NCBI RefSeq assembly: GCF_020379485.1
Contig: NW_026016672.1
Span: 1-64,000, forward strand
DNA length: 64,000 nucleotides
Source of the DNA: Brassica napus
Taxonomy: Eukaryota; Streptophyta; Magnoliopsida; Brassicales; Brassicaceae
Direction of reading: 5' to 3'
Shown here: piece by piece, positions 44,892 to 56,070 of the stretch
How the letters are laid out: every line of letters begins with the position of its first letter
How positions within the stretch are numbered: position 1 is the first letter of the stretch
Program-made: the position numbers and the translations under genes
The notes under the pieces: generated by a model
The model's database searches: none
What the model was told of the DNA's origin: nothing
The model's input: the letters and a program-made list of their open reading frames with translations, nothing else

Positions 44892-47675
44892 CAGAGATCA
44901 TCTACTCTTTATGCAAACTGCTTTGATTTAATTCACTCTGATGTTTGGACGGCACCTTGCTTATCTAGGGATGATTACAAGTATTATGTCACATTCATTG
45001 ATGAAAAATCCAAATACACCTGGTTAACATTGATTAAAACTAAAGATAGGGTCCTTGATGCATTTAAAAATTTTCAAGCCTATGTGACTAACCAATATCA
45101 TGCCAAGATTAAGATTTTCAGGTCTGATAATGGTGGGGAGTATACTGGGCATGCATTTCGTGATCACCTTGCTCAACATGGGATTCTTCACCAGACTAGC
45201 TGCCCATACACTCCACAGCAGAATGGAGTTGCGGAAACGAAGAACAGACATCTCATGGAGGTGTCCCGGTCCATGATGTTCCACAAAGGGGTTCCCAAGA
45301 GGTATTGGAGTGATGCTGTGATGACTGCGTGCTACCTGATCAACAGGATACCAACCAGGATCTTGGCAGATCAATCTCCATTTGAGGTACTCAACAAGAG
45401 CAGGCCAGTCTTGGATCACCTGAGGACCTTTGGATGCGTGTGTTATGTTCTTGTACCAGGCGAGCAGAGAAACAAACTAGAAGCAAAGAGCACCAAGGCT
45501 ATGATGATTGGGTATTCCACTTCACAGAAGGGATACAAATGCTATGATCCTACAGCTAGGAGAGTCCTAGTGTCAAGGGATGTCAGATTCATGGAAGACA
45601 AAGGATACTATGATGAGCAGACATGGGAAGACTTGGAGGATCTCTCCCAGCCATCAGAAAGAGCTGCTTGCTTGAGAAACATCCTAGAGGGGCTCGGAAT
45701 TGGAGTGTCCCAGGATCAGAGTAGGCGTCCAGAACCTACTCCAGCTGCAGCAGAAGAACCATCCCACTTTGCACATGAGGGGGGAAGTGAATCAGTATCT
45801 GAACTAGAGGACCAAGGCTTAGAAGAGGCCGGTGAGCTAGGAAACAGAGGAACTGATTCTCCTGTCCAAAGTGGAGAAGGATCAGCAAGGGGAGAACTGA
45901 ATGAAGAAGATCAGAGACAAGGAGAGGCTAGAGCTGAAGCTGAAGAACAGATTGAAGCAGTGACTCCACAAGTAGAAGAAGAACAAGAGATGGCACAAGA
46001 AGGGCCAGTGTTGAGAAGGAGTACAAGGCTGAGGAAGGATCCTTCCAGTTGGGTAAACACGAGAGTGTACTACAATGCCCAAGCTGTGAAGCATCCTACT
46101 CAGGCTGTGTGTTCCTTTGCTCAATATCCAGAAGCACATTGTGCATTTATGGTAAACTTAGATAAGAATCACATTCCAAGAAGCTATGAAGAGGCAATGG
46201 AAGATAAGGAATGGAAGGAATCAGTAGGAGCTGAGGCAGGAGCTATGATAAAGAATGACACATGGTATGAGAGTGAACTACCAAAAGGGAAGAAGGTTGT
46301 GTCTATTAGATGGATCTTTACAGTCAAGTACAAGGCTGATGGGTCGATTGAGAGGAAGAAGACTAGACTGGTAGCAAGAGGGTTCACTCAGACTTATGGA
46401 GAAGACTACATTGATACATTTGCTCCAGTTGCAAAGCTACACACCATTCGAATAGTCCTATCAGTGGCTACTAACCTTGGGTGGGATCTTTGGCAGATGG
46501 ATGTTAAGAATGCATTTCTCCAAGGAGAGTTAGAAGATGAAGTTTACATGCTACCACCTCCGGGCCTAGAAGGGATGGTGAAACCAGGGAATGTGCTGAG
46601 ATTGAAGAAGGCCATCTATGGGTTGAAGCAATCACCAAGGGCATGGTATCACAAGCTGAGCACAACTCTAAATGGAAGAGGTTTCAGGAAATCAGAGCTT
46701 GATCACACTCTCTTCACTCTTACTACACCTGCTGGCATTGTTGTGCTTCTTGTATATGTGGATGACATAGTTATCACAGGCAGTGATAAGGTTGAAATCA
46801 AGGAGACCAAGGAGTTTCTGAAATCTGTGTTTGACATCAAAGACTTGGGAGAAATGAAGTACTTCCTTGGAATTGAGCTGTGCAGATCAGAAGAAGGGTT
46901 GTTCATCTCACAAAGGAAGTATATCTTGGATCTGTTGAAGGAGGCTGGTGCGTATGGTGGAAAGACAGCCAAGATGCCCATGGAGGATGGGTATAAAGCT
47001 CCACGTGAGGGGGAGCTAGAAGATAGTAAGCTATTTCATGATCCAAAGCTATACAGGAAGCTTGTGGGGAAGCTGATCTATCTAACCATCACTAGGCCAG
47101 ACATCTGTTTTGCTGTGAACCAAGTGAGTCAGCATATGCAAGCTCCAAGAGAGCATCACTGGCGCATGGTAGAAAGAGTTCTCATGTATCTGAATGGAAC
47201 TCAAGGGCTTGGTATATGGATGGGTTGTAACGGGAGTACTGAAGCAGTGGGATATTGTGATGCAGATTGGGCTGGAGACAGAACAGATAGAAGATCTACA
47301 ACCGGCTATTGCACATTCATTGGTGGAAACATGGTTACTTGGAAGAGTAAGAAGCAGAAGGTGGTGTCATGCTCAAGTGCCGAGGCTGAGTATAGAGCAA
47401 TGCTAAAGCTCACAAATGAGTTGGTATGGATTAAAGGAATACTGAAGCACTTGGAGATTGAGCAAGCAACACCAATGACCATGCACTGTGACAATCAAGC
47501 AGCCATTCACATAGCCACAAACTCGGTGTTCCATGAAAGAACTAAGCATATTGAAGTGGACTGTCATAAAGTGAGGCAGATGATAGTCTTGGGAGTGATA
47601 CTGCCGTGCTACACAAGGAGTGAGGATCAGTTGGCAGATGTATTAGGCAAAAGACAATGGAGTCAATTCACATAA
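44892..47675 (+). pseudogene. C integrase, reverse transcriptase and RNase H
   Basis: In frame from 44892 the protein reads QRSSTLYANCFDLIHSDVW and continues without a stop: integrase core (SDVW, SDNGGEY, NGVAETKNRH; D, D and E present), linker LRRSTRLRKDPSSWVN, RT with KNDTWYESELPKGKK, DVKNAFLQGELEDEVY and VYVDDIVITGSD, then RNase H (GYCDADWAGD, SSAEAEYRAM, HCDNQAAIHIA). A 13-bp deletion near 47645 replaces the end of RNase H (FTKAARQKTMES in K) with LGKRQWSQFT. It is the only copy here with the full integrase-RT linker. Confidence 0.92.
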
Positions 47676-47863
47676 GGTTGGGACTCCTTGATCTTTCGCC
47701 TAAGGGCTGATCTATACACTCTCCTGATCATGAGGTCCTTACTCTTTTTCCCTCATCAGAGTTTTGTCCCAATGGGTTTTCTTTGATGAGGTTTTTTTAA
47801 TGAGGAGGAGCTCATGATCCTTCCAAGCTTGACTTGTTCCACATGGTCAAGCTTGAGGGGGAG

Positions 47864-48463
47864 TGTTGAGATGAGCTGAGGAATATAAGGAGAGTTGTTC
47901 AGGGTTGAAGAGGTTGTGATGCGGAGAAGAGGAGAAGGATTGGCCTTAGGGAGAACCGTCCGTACCGGTCCGTACAGGTCCGTACCATGGCCGTACGGCC
48001 GTACAGACGGTATCGACCAAGCGGTAAAGAAATGTTACCGCGAGAAGAAGTTCACGGTCTGATCATGTTTTGCCTTGACCAAAGAAGGCATATGACCGTT
48101 TATGGATAGAGGAAGAGCGTCTCTACAGGCTGGCACAGGCTGGAAGGATAAGGTTCACTTTTAGCATAGTGACCACGCGTGTGGAGAGGCTCATTGGTCC
48201 GGTTCAAATTAAAGGCTCCCTTAGACTTGACCTCACATGCTTAGTCTCTTCTTAAACCCTAGTATCACACTCCTATATATTGTAAACACTCTCTCATTAA
48301 TGAATTCACGCGAGTTATGTTACTCTCTCTCTAGTCTCTCTCTTGTTCATCATGGATCATACTTAATCTCCCCATTTCTCTCACAATCTCTTCTAAACTT
48401 CTCTTAATCTCTTACCAAATCTCTCTTAATCTCTCAATACCTATTCTACTCTCTAAAATCATA
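47864..48463 (+). repeat. 3' LTR of C
   Basis: This 600-bp LTR has an extra tcttaatctc near 48423 relative to the 5' LTR, plus about three substitutions (near 47900, 47922 and 47932). Confidence 0.92.
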
Positions 48464-49044
48464 GCTTGTCTGATCTCTTATGACCGTTGGAGACTTAAGG
48501 AGAGGAAAGGGAATATTCCTTATGAGCTGGGTGGTCCAAAGAGAAAGGCTGGAAAGTAAAAGTGGCTTTACCTTTACAGCCTTATCTCCACACTGTCTCA
48601 TCTTGGCCATTGATTCAAAATGAGCCAATCTCTCCCCTCCATTCAAATCAGGCGTGCCTCCCTTGCCAGCTTGCACCAGAACATCCAAGACCAGCCTTCT
48701 CTCATCCTAGCCATCCATTCTATACTTTAATTACAGCCTTAGGATATAGGTTTATGATCTGAGTGATGTAAAGGCATATATAAGCCATTTGTATGCATTT
48801 TGTAAACCCTAAGTGAGTAAGGGGGTTTCCCTTCTCCTTCTCTAATCTGAAACACTTTCTTAGTCTCTCTAGTCTCTCATCCTGAATCTCTATACACGTT
48901 CTCAGTCTTGTTACTAATCTCTTAAACACTTAGACACACAAACACTCATCAAACTTCTTTTCTCCCAAATCGCTTCCAAGCTCTCTCTCTTTACCCATTT
49001 GGGTTTCATACACACATACAACCAGAGTACTCTTAAACCTCATA
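48464..49044 (+). repeat. 3' LTR of B, right part
   Basis: It resumes at the duplicated gcttg and matches 36446-37026 to the LTR end, with no differences seen after the duplicated gcttg. It then abuts gtgtg of D gag. Confidence 0.92.
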
Positions 49045-49049
49045 GTGTG

Positions 49050-50093
49050 TGCAAGGATTCAGAAGGAACAAGGCTCCATTGGGTTGTTTGGGAAGAAAGG
49101 AGAGCTATCTCTTGTGAATCAAGCAACTCAAGAGGAAGGAGGGGAAGCTCCACAAGCACACAAGGCTGCGCATGGGAAGTATGATGAGAGGAGGTTCAAT
49201 GGGAACTGTGATCACTGCAAGAAGCATGGCCACAAGAAGAGCCAATGCTGGATACTCCATCCCCATCTCAAGCCGGCAAAGTTTATGAAGGACAGAGAGG
49301 CAAGGGCTAATGTCTCAGATGGAGCAAGCGCAAGTGGAGCAGGTACCAGCAAAGGGAAGGAGATAGATGGACGTGAAGCAGGTGATGGGAAGTCTCTTGT
49401 AGCCTACACTGGAGCCCCAAGCAACCGTGGGAACCATGATCAAGAGTATCTGAGGAAATCCGACCTGGATGCTCTCATTAAGCTCTTCAAGGAGAATGGT
49501 AACACTTTTGGGTATTCCTTTGGTGCTAGGGCAATAGAGAATGATGAGAATCTAACTAGAACTGATAGGATGCATGAAAGTGTGATAGATATGATAAACC
49601 AATCTAGAACGGCTAGTTTTGCTAGAAATGATCATGCATTCAAACCATCTAGTATCCTTGCTCATATTGCTAGTTCTCATACCATTAAGCCATTAGTAGT
49701 TGATTCTGGTGCATCTCATCATATGATAAGTGACACTAGTTTGATTAAAAACATTGTACCAATGAATGGTAATGTGATGATAGCTAATGGAGATAAGATA
49801 CCTATTAGAGGAATAGGAAGTCTTAAACTGTTTGATAAGGAAACTAAAGCCTTTTATATGCCTGAATTTACTTCAAACTTGTTATCTGTTAAGAAATGTG
49901 CTACTGATTTGCAATGCAATGTCATATTCAGTCCTAATGATGTGAAGTTTCAGGATATTAAAAGCAGCAAGATGATTGGAAAGGGAGTGACTAAAGGAGA
50001 ATTGTATTTACTTGAAGATCTTGCTCCTGTTTCTAGTTATAGCTGCTCGTTTACTTCTGTTTCTGGTTCTAGTTTAAGTAAAAATGCATTGTG
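49050..50093 (+). pseudogene. D gag end, zinc knuckle and protease
   Basis: This is the continuation of the frame from 36040. It reads CARIQKEQGSIGLFG, then the knuckle CDHCKKHGHKKSQC with WILHPHLKPAKF, the protease VVDSGASHHMI and NVIFSPNDVKFQ, up to SLSKNALC at 50093. The next conserved residues (WHAR in F) are cut off by element E. The segment has no stops, so D is intact apart from insertions as far as visible. Confidence 0.9.
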
Positions 50094-50693
50094 TATGATT
50101 TTAGAGAGTAGAATAGGTATTGAGAGATTAAGAGAGATTTGGTAAGAGATTAAGAGAAGTTTAGAAGAGATTGTGAGAGAAATGGGGAGATTATGCATGA
50201 TCCATGATGAACAAGAGAGAGACTAGAGAGAGAGTAACATAATCCGCTTAATCTTATTAATGAGAGAGTGTTTTCAATATATAGGAGTGTGATACTAGGG
50301 TTTAAGAAGAGACTAAGCATGTGAGGTCAAAGCTAAGGGAGCCTTTAATTTGAACCGGACCAATGGGCCTCTCCACACGCGTGGTCACTATGCTAAAAGT
50401 GAACCTTATCCTTCCAGCCTGTGCCAGCCTGTAGAGATGCTCTTCCTCTATCCATAAACGGTCATATGCCTTCTTTGGTCAAGGCAAAACATGATCAGAC
50501 CGTGAACTTCTTCTCGCGGTAACACTTCTTTACCGCATGGTCGATACCGTCTGTACGGCCGTACGGCCATGGTACGGACCTGTACGGACCGGTACGGACG
50601 GTTCTCCCTAAGGCCAATCCTTCTCCTCTTCTCCACATCACAACCTCTTCAACCCTGAACAACTCTCCTCATATTCCTCAGCTCATCTCAACA
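50094..50693 (-). repeat. 3' LTR of E
   Basis: This 600-bp LTR has minus-strand ends TGTTGAGATGAGC and AAAATCATA. It carries the same 10-bp insertion as the 3' LTR of C and a GTAC cluster at 50552-50599. Confidence 0.9.
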
Positions 50694-50844
50694 CTCCCCC
50701 TCAAGCTTGACCATGTGGAACAAGTCAAGCTTGGAAGGATCATGAGCTCCTCCTCATTAAAAACCTCATCAAAGAAAACCCATTGGGACAAAACTCTGAT
50801 GAGGGAAAAAGAGTAAGGACCTCATGATCAGGAGAGTGTATAGA

Positions 50845-52104
50845 TCAGCCCTTAGGCGAAAGATCAAGGAGTCCCAACCTTATGTGAATTGACTCCATTG
50901 TCTTTTGCCTAGCCGCCTTAGTGAATACATCTGCCAACTGATCCTCACTCCTTGTGTAGCACGGCAGTATCACTCCCAAGACTATCATCTGCCTCACTTT
51001 ATGACAGTCCACTTCAATATGCTTGGTTCTTTCATGGAACACCGAGTTTGTGGCTATGTGAATGGCTGCTTGATTGTCACAGTGCATGGTCATTGGTGTA
51101 GCTTGCTCAATCTCCAAGTGCTTCAGTATTCCTTTAATCCATACCAACTCATTTGTGAGCTTTAGCATTGCTCTATACTCAGCCTCGGCACTTGAGCATG
51201 ACACCACCTTCTGCTTCTTACTCTTCCAAGTAACCATGTTTCCACCAATGAATGTGCAATAGCCGGTTGTAGATCTTCTATCTGTTCTGTCTCCAGCCCA
51301 ATCTGCATCACAATATCCCACTGCTTCAGTGCTCCCGTTACAACCCATCCATATACCAAGCCCTTGAGTTCCATTCAGATACATGAGAACTCTTTCTACC
51401 ATGCGCCAGTGATGCTCTCTTGGAGCTTGCATATGCTGACTCACTTGGTTCACAGCAAAAAAGATGTCTGGCCTAGTGATGGTTAGATAGATCAGCTTCC
51501 CCACAAGCTTCCTGTATAGCTTTGGATCATGAAATACCTTACTATCTTCTAGCTCCCCCTCACGTGGAGCTTTATACCCATCCTCCATGGGCATCTTGGC
51601 TGTCTTTCCTCCATACGCACCAGCCTCCTTCAACAGATCCAAGATATACTTCCTTTGTGAGATGAACAACCCTTCTTCTGATCTGCACAGCTCAATTCCA
51701 AGGAAGTACTTCATTTCTCCCAAGTCTTTGATGTCAAACACAGATTTCAGAAACTCCTTGGTCTCCTTGATTCCCACCTTATCACTGCCTGTGATAACTA
51801 TGTCATCCACATATACAAGAAGCACAACAATGCCTGCAGGTGTAGTAAGAGTGAAGAGAGTGTGATCAAGCTCTGATTTCCTGAAACCTCTTCCATTTAG
51901 AGTTGTGCTCAGCTTGTGATACCATGCCCTTGGTGATTGCTTTAACCCATAGATGGCCTTCTTCAATCTCAGCACATTCCCTGGTTTCACCATCCCTTCT
52001 AGGCCCGGAGGTGGTAGCATGTAAACTTCATCTTCTAACTCTCCTTGGAGAAATGCATTCTTAACATCCATCTGCCAAAGATCCCACCCAAGGTTAGTAG
52101 CCAC
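50845..52104 (-). pseudogene. E reverse transcriptase (partial) and RNase H
   Basis: From the F border the minus strand reads VATNLGWDLWQMDVKNAF, then VYVDDIVITGSD and RNase H with GYCDADWAGD, SSAEAEYRAM and HCDNQAAIHIA to LGLLDLSPKG. It differs from K at a few sites (for example RPDIFFAVN against RPDICFAVN). It has no internal stop. The apparent extension of the frame to 52254 is F LTR sequence and not part of this protein. Confidence 0.88.
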
Positions 52105-52700
52105 TGTTGAGTTGAGCTGAGTATAAGTGTGAAGCAAGTGAGGAGTTGAGACTAAGGAGATGAGTTGAAGCTTGAGAAGGTTAGGGTAAAGTCCGTACAA
52201 GTCCGTACAGTCCGTACATGACCGTACACATGAAGATGGGTGAAACCTTGACAAGGGTAAAGAAGTTACTTGCGGTAACTTAGGTGAAGGGAAGGAACTT
52301 ACCTTGATGCATCAGACCGTTTAGGGATAAGGTAGAGCGCGCCTTGACATGCTGGAACAGCTGGAAAGGCAAGAGCATCTCGGTCCAAGATGCTAGATAC
52401 TCCGCGCATGTGGAGAAGCTAATTGGCTAGTCCAAATGAGCTTATCCTCTCCTGATTGACCTCACATGCTTTAGTCTTCTCTTGATTTCGAAAACCCTTG
52501 TATGCTCACACTATATATTGTAACTCATCAACACTAATAAAGATTATGCAGTTTGAGTCTCTCTAATCTCTTAGACACTATGGTTTTCTCTTAGACTCTA
52601 AACGGCTCTATCTAGTCTCTTAATCTTTCACAAACTTCTCTTAATCACTTCATAAACACTCCCTTTATTCTGATTACTCCAAGGATCTCTTAATCTCATA
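52105..52700 (+). repeat. 5' LTR of F
   Basis: This 596-bp LTR has ends TGTTGAGTTGAGC and TAATCTCATA. Four CCGTAC sites lie at 52192-52227. Confidence 0.88.
52192..52227. promoter_or_regulatory. CCGTAC cluster in the F LTR
   Basis: Four CCGTAC sites are spaced 9-10 bp apart in one orientation, similar in arrangement to D. Confidence 0.5.
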
Positions 52701-52712
52701 TGGTATCAGAGC
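52701..52712 (+). other. Primer binding site, tRNA-iMet (F)
   Basis: TGGTATCAGAGC directly follows the LTR. Confidence 0.9.
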
Positions 52713-52913
52713 CAGGTTCATTTGAATCTGGGGTTTGATCTTTAGAGAGTTACAAGCTAAACGTCTTTGAAGATACACGCGAGTAGTCTTGAAGGTGTTG
52801 AAGCTGTGGTCCGTTCTAGTTGAAGCTGTGCTACGTTCTGTGAGTTTGCGTGATTCTAGACTCAAGGTTGGTGTGTACGAGATCCAAGATTCAAGTTTTC
52901 AAGTCAAGCAAAG

Positions 52914-54706
52914 ATGGAACATGGGATGAACATGAGGATGAAGGTAGCGGTTACTTTCAAAGGTAGCAACTACCTGGTGTGGTCTCGGATGGTGAAGACT
53001 GCGGTGGGAAGTAAGGGTTTGTGGGGGCACATCACAACAGGGGAGGCTCCGAAACTCATTACTCAGGGAGGAGATCAAGAAGAGGTCTCCAATGAAGCGG
53101 CTGTGGAGAAATGGCAACAAGAAGACATGCTGGTGATGACGGTTCTACACGCATCCTTGGACCCAGCTATCTTGGATGCCTACAGCTACTGTGAATCAGC
53201 CAAGGAGCTGTGGGACACGCTGAAGAAGGTGTATGGGAACACTTCCAACCTCAGCCGTGTGTTTGAAGTGAAGCTAGCGATCAACCGTCTTGCACAAGAG
53301 GACATGGAGTTCACTAAGCACTTGGGGAGGTTCAGGTCCTTATGGTCAGAGCTGGAGATGCTGAGGCCGAGCACAACTGATCCAGATCAGTTGAATGAGA
53401 GGCGCGAGCAAGACAAGGTCTTTGGGCTGCTTCTCACACTGAACCCGGCCTACACTCAACTCATCCAGCACATGCTAAGGTCAGACAAGCTTCCGGACCT
53501 TGAGGAGGTGTGTGCGCAAATCCAAAGGGAGCAGGGATCTATGGGGCTGTTTGGAGGAAAGGGGGAGCTCTCTCTTGCCAATCAAGCAGCTCATGAGGAC
53601 TCAACCGAGACTCCACAAGCAAACAAGGCATCTCACGGAAAGTACGAGGACAGGAAGTTCAATGGCAACTGTGATCATTGCAAGAATCATGGTCATAAGA
53701 AGAGCCAATGCTGGATACTACACCCACACCTCAAGCCGGCCAAGTTCATGAAGGAGCGTGAGGGAAGGGCAAATGTGACTGAAGGATCAAGTGGAGCTGG
53801 TACCAGCAAGGCGAGTGAAGCGGATGGGCTTAGAGGCAATGATGGGAATGGGAAGTCTCTGGTGGCTTACACAGGCGCCTCAAGCTCACGCAGCAATGAT
53901 GACTACATCAAGAGATCAGACCTTGATGCTCTCTTCAAAATGCTAAAGGAAAACGGTAACACCTATGGTTATTCCTTTGGAGCTTCTATGATTGCATATA
54001 AGGATGATCACTTGATTAGAGAACTAGTAGAACGGTTAGAAGCTAGGAATGAATATAGAAATACTCACATTGCTAGAACTGATAGGATGCATCCATTGCT
54101 TAGTAATCTATGTCATAATGCTAAACGAGTAGATAAACCATTGATTGTTGATTCTGGTGCATCACATCATATGATAAGTGATGAGAACCTGATTAAGGAT
54201 ATAGAACCTACGCATGGGCATGTGATGATAGCAAATGGGGATAAGATACCTATTAGAGGAATAGGAAAGCTTAAGTTGTTTAACAAAGAATCTAGAGCTT
54301 TTTACATGCCTGAATTCACATCAAACCTATTATCTGTGAAGAAATGTACTAATGATTTACAATGCAATGTTATCTTTAGTCCTAATGATGTGAAGTTTCA
54401 GGATATTGAGAGCAGCAGATTGATTGGGAAAGGGGTGACTAAGGGAGATCTCTATATGCTTGAAGAACTCACTTCTGTTCCTGATTATAGTTGCTCGTTT
54501 ACTTCTGCTTCTTTGTTGAATAAAAATGCATTGTGGCATGCTAGAGTAGGACACCCTCATGTTAAAGCTTTGAACTTAATGGTACCAGGTGTTGTGTTTG
54601 AGAATAAAGATTGTGAAGCTTGTATTTTAGGCAAGCATTGTAGAACTGTGTTTCAAAAGTCTACTACCGTTTATGATAATTGCTTTGATCTAATTCATTC
54701 AGATGT
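52914..54706 (+). pseudogene. F gag, protease and start of integrase (fused to G LTR)
   Basis: The ATG at 52914 opens MEHGMNMRMKVAV. Then come UBN2-type gag (LVWSRMVKTAVGSKGLW, HLGRFRSLWSELEMLRP), knuckle CDHCKNHGHKKSQC, protease IVDSGASHHMI, the HHCC segment WHARVGHPHVK and CEACILGKHC, and FDLIHSDV with the first integrase Asp. At 54707 the frame passes without interruption into the G LTR and continues 81 codons to a stop at 54950, so the present ORF encodes 678 residues. There is no RT or RNase H. Confidence 0.9.
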
Positions 54707-55558
54707 TGATATGATCATGGACCAGCCAGCTGATGGAGATAGAGATGGCGAGTTTAGAGATGAACCAGCTGAAGAAGATGAGGTCTTATCCATTCCTAAA
54801 GGTCCCATGACTCGAGCCAGAGATAGGAAACTCAAAGAAGCTATTGGAGGACTAATCAGGAAGTCCTTGGAGCAAGAAGAATGTCTTGGAGGAAGCTTGA
54901 TACTTCAAGATACGCTTATCACCATTCAAGCCATCTTACCATCAAGTTGAGTATCATCTAGGCTAGCAAGCTATGTGTGCTCTTTTCCTATCATTGTTTT
55001 TGTCCCATTGGGTTTTGCAATGATAGGTTTTTAACGAGGCCATAGTCTTGCTATCTTATCACCTAGTTGATATTCTCGGACCAAACCACATGAAGAACCT
55101 TATGCTATCTTTATTTCTAAGTATTTATGTCTTTCATTTTCGAAAACTCTATCTAAGTTATGTCTTTATTTCTACATTAATTGGAGGAGCCTGTTCCTTT
55201 AATTTCGAAATGCTTGGAGCCTGTTCCAAGCCTTTCACTATATATATGTGTAACTCGGCAACCCTAGCATCTATCAAGTTTTCTTTCACTTAAACCTTTG
55301 TGTTTTCTTCTCCCTTGCTTTCACGAGTTAAGAGAGTGTCTGGTGTGTAGTATCCAGTCTGTTGGTGTGTAATATCCAACACCCAAGGGCTTTAGAAAGG
55401 TGTGTCATATCCGATCTAAGTCTAGGAGTATCAAGGAGCCTTTCCGCAGCCTCTTGTGTCACCATTCGATCCACAGCCTTGATAAACTCGAGTCTTTGAT
55501 TCGTTTATGCAAGGATCTATCCAAACCATCCAGAGAAGGGTCCTAGGATCTCATTAAG
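54707..55558 (+). repeat. 5' LTR of G
   Basis: This 852-bp LTR starts TGATATGATCATGG and ends GATCTCATTAAG at the primer site (the last two bases may belong to the interior). Its first 81 codons encode the polyprotein C terminus in the 3' copy. A TATA box is at 55239. Confidence 0.9.
55239..55248 (+). promoter_or_regulatory. TATA box of the G LTR promoter
   Basis: TATATATATG follows cctttcac and is repeated in the 3' LTR at 61033. It lies about 310 bp before the LTR end. Confidence 0.6.
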
Positions 55559-55570
55559 TGGTATCAGAGC
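55559..55570 (+). other. Primer binding site, tRNA-iMet (G)
   Basis: TGGTATCAGAGC directly follows the 5' LTR. Confidence 0.9.
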
Positions 55571-56070
55571 ACTCTGGAAGGGGAGTTTTCGATTTCTCTT
55601 TTGCGATTTCATTAGATCTGTGTTCATCGTGTTATATCATTGATCATTTGGGTTTTGCGTGTTGTTTCTCACTCGATCTGATTAGTATCATTGAGAGGAT
55701 TGATAGATCTGATTGTTTCGTGCCTCATATTGTTAGATCTAAGAATTTCGATCGAGTTTTGAACAAAAACCTTTTCACATTCTTGTCGATTACGTTATCG
55801 ATTTGCTTGATCCAAAAGTTTCTTGTGATTGTGTGACTCGATCTGTTGTTAAGATCGTAGATCAGGATTTGATTATCTCATTTCATCATCCGTTGAATCT
55901 GATCTGTTAGTGTTTCAATTTCGAAAAGATAGAATTCAAATCGTCGCGTGTTGATCAAGTATCTTCATTTGCCGCTTTGTTTGAAAAAACTTTGTTTCCT
56001 TATTTGAATCTTGAGTTCTGAATTCTTTTGAACTACTTACTGGTTCAAGTTTTTCGTGTATCAGGAAGCA
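55571..56070 (+). other. Leader of G
   Basis: This 500-bp stretch between the primer site and the gag ATG is T-rich with repeated gatctg(t) and tcgat motifs. It contains no recognisable gene and would be the site expected for packaging signals. Confidence 0.5.

Larger units (their letters stand above)
41516..48463 (+). mobile_element. Ty1-copia element C, inserted in the B 3' LTR
   Basis: Duplication gcttg (41511-41515, 48464-48468) flanks it. The empty site exists in the B 5' LTR at 36446-36450. LTRs 41516-42105 (590 bp) and 47864-48463 (600 bp) differ by three substitutions and a 10-bp gap. A primer site (42106-42117) and polypurine tract (47848-47863) are present. Gag-pol would be continuous but for a solo LTR (43928-44891) and a 13-bp deletion near 47645. 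It belongs to the same family as K and E and must be younger than B. Confidence 0.95.
36041..49044 (+). mobile_element. Non-coding LTR element B, inserted in D gag
   Basis: Target duplication gtgtg (36036-36040, 49045-49049) flanks the element. The order is 5' LTR 36041-37026, primer site, interior 37027-41105, polypurine tract 41090-41105 and a 3' LTR starting at 41106 that is split by element C. Without C it is about 6.05 kb. The rejoined 3' LTR is 986 bp like the 5' LTR, and they differ at about two sites. The interior encodes nothing recognisable. It joins an L-like block (about 37430-38660) to an A-like block (38907-41105). Confidence 0.92.
34603..50093 (+). mobile_element. Ty1-copia element D, 5' part, interrupted by B
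   Basis: The 5' LTR (34603-35196) lies directly in CentBr satellite, followed by a tRNA-iMet primer site and gag. The gag frame is split by element B and resumes after 49049, reaching the region before integrase at 50093. There the minus-strand element E begins. The 3' part and 3' LTR are not in the window. The joined reading frame is open throughout, so D was probably intact when B inserted. Confidence 0.9.
50094..52104 (-). mobile_element. Ty1-copia element E, 3' part, inserted in D
   Basis: Minus strand: RT and RNase H (52104-50845), polypurine tract 50694-50709, 3' LTR 50094-50693. It is nearly identical to K and C. The left flank ends ttgtg in D (probable target duplication). The right side is cut by F at 52105, and the remaining 5' half should lie beyond the window. 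Confidence 0.9.
52105..54706 (+). mobile_element. Ty1-copia element F, 5' part, inserted in E
   Basis: The order is LTR 52105-52700, primer site 52701-52712, gag ATG at 52914, knuckle, protease and the first residues of integrase. It ends at SDV where element G begins (54707). The left flank gccac belongs to E. No 3' part is in the window. The gag is closest to D, but the LTR is distinct. Confidence 0.88.

Noticed and set aside
50845..52254. 469-codon frame on the minus strand reaching past 52104
   Set aside because: The N-terminal ~50 codons are F LTR sequence read in reverse; only the part up to 52104 belongs to E.
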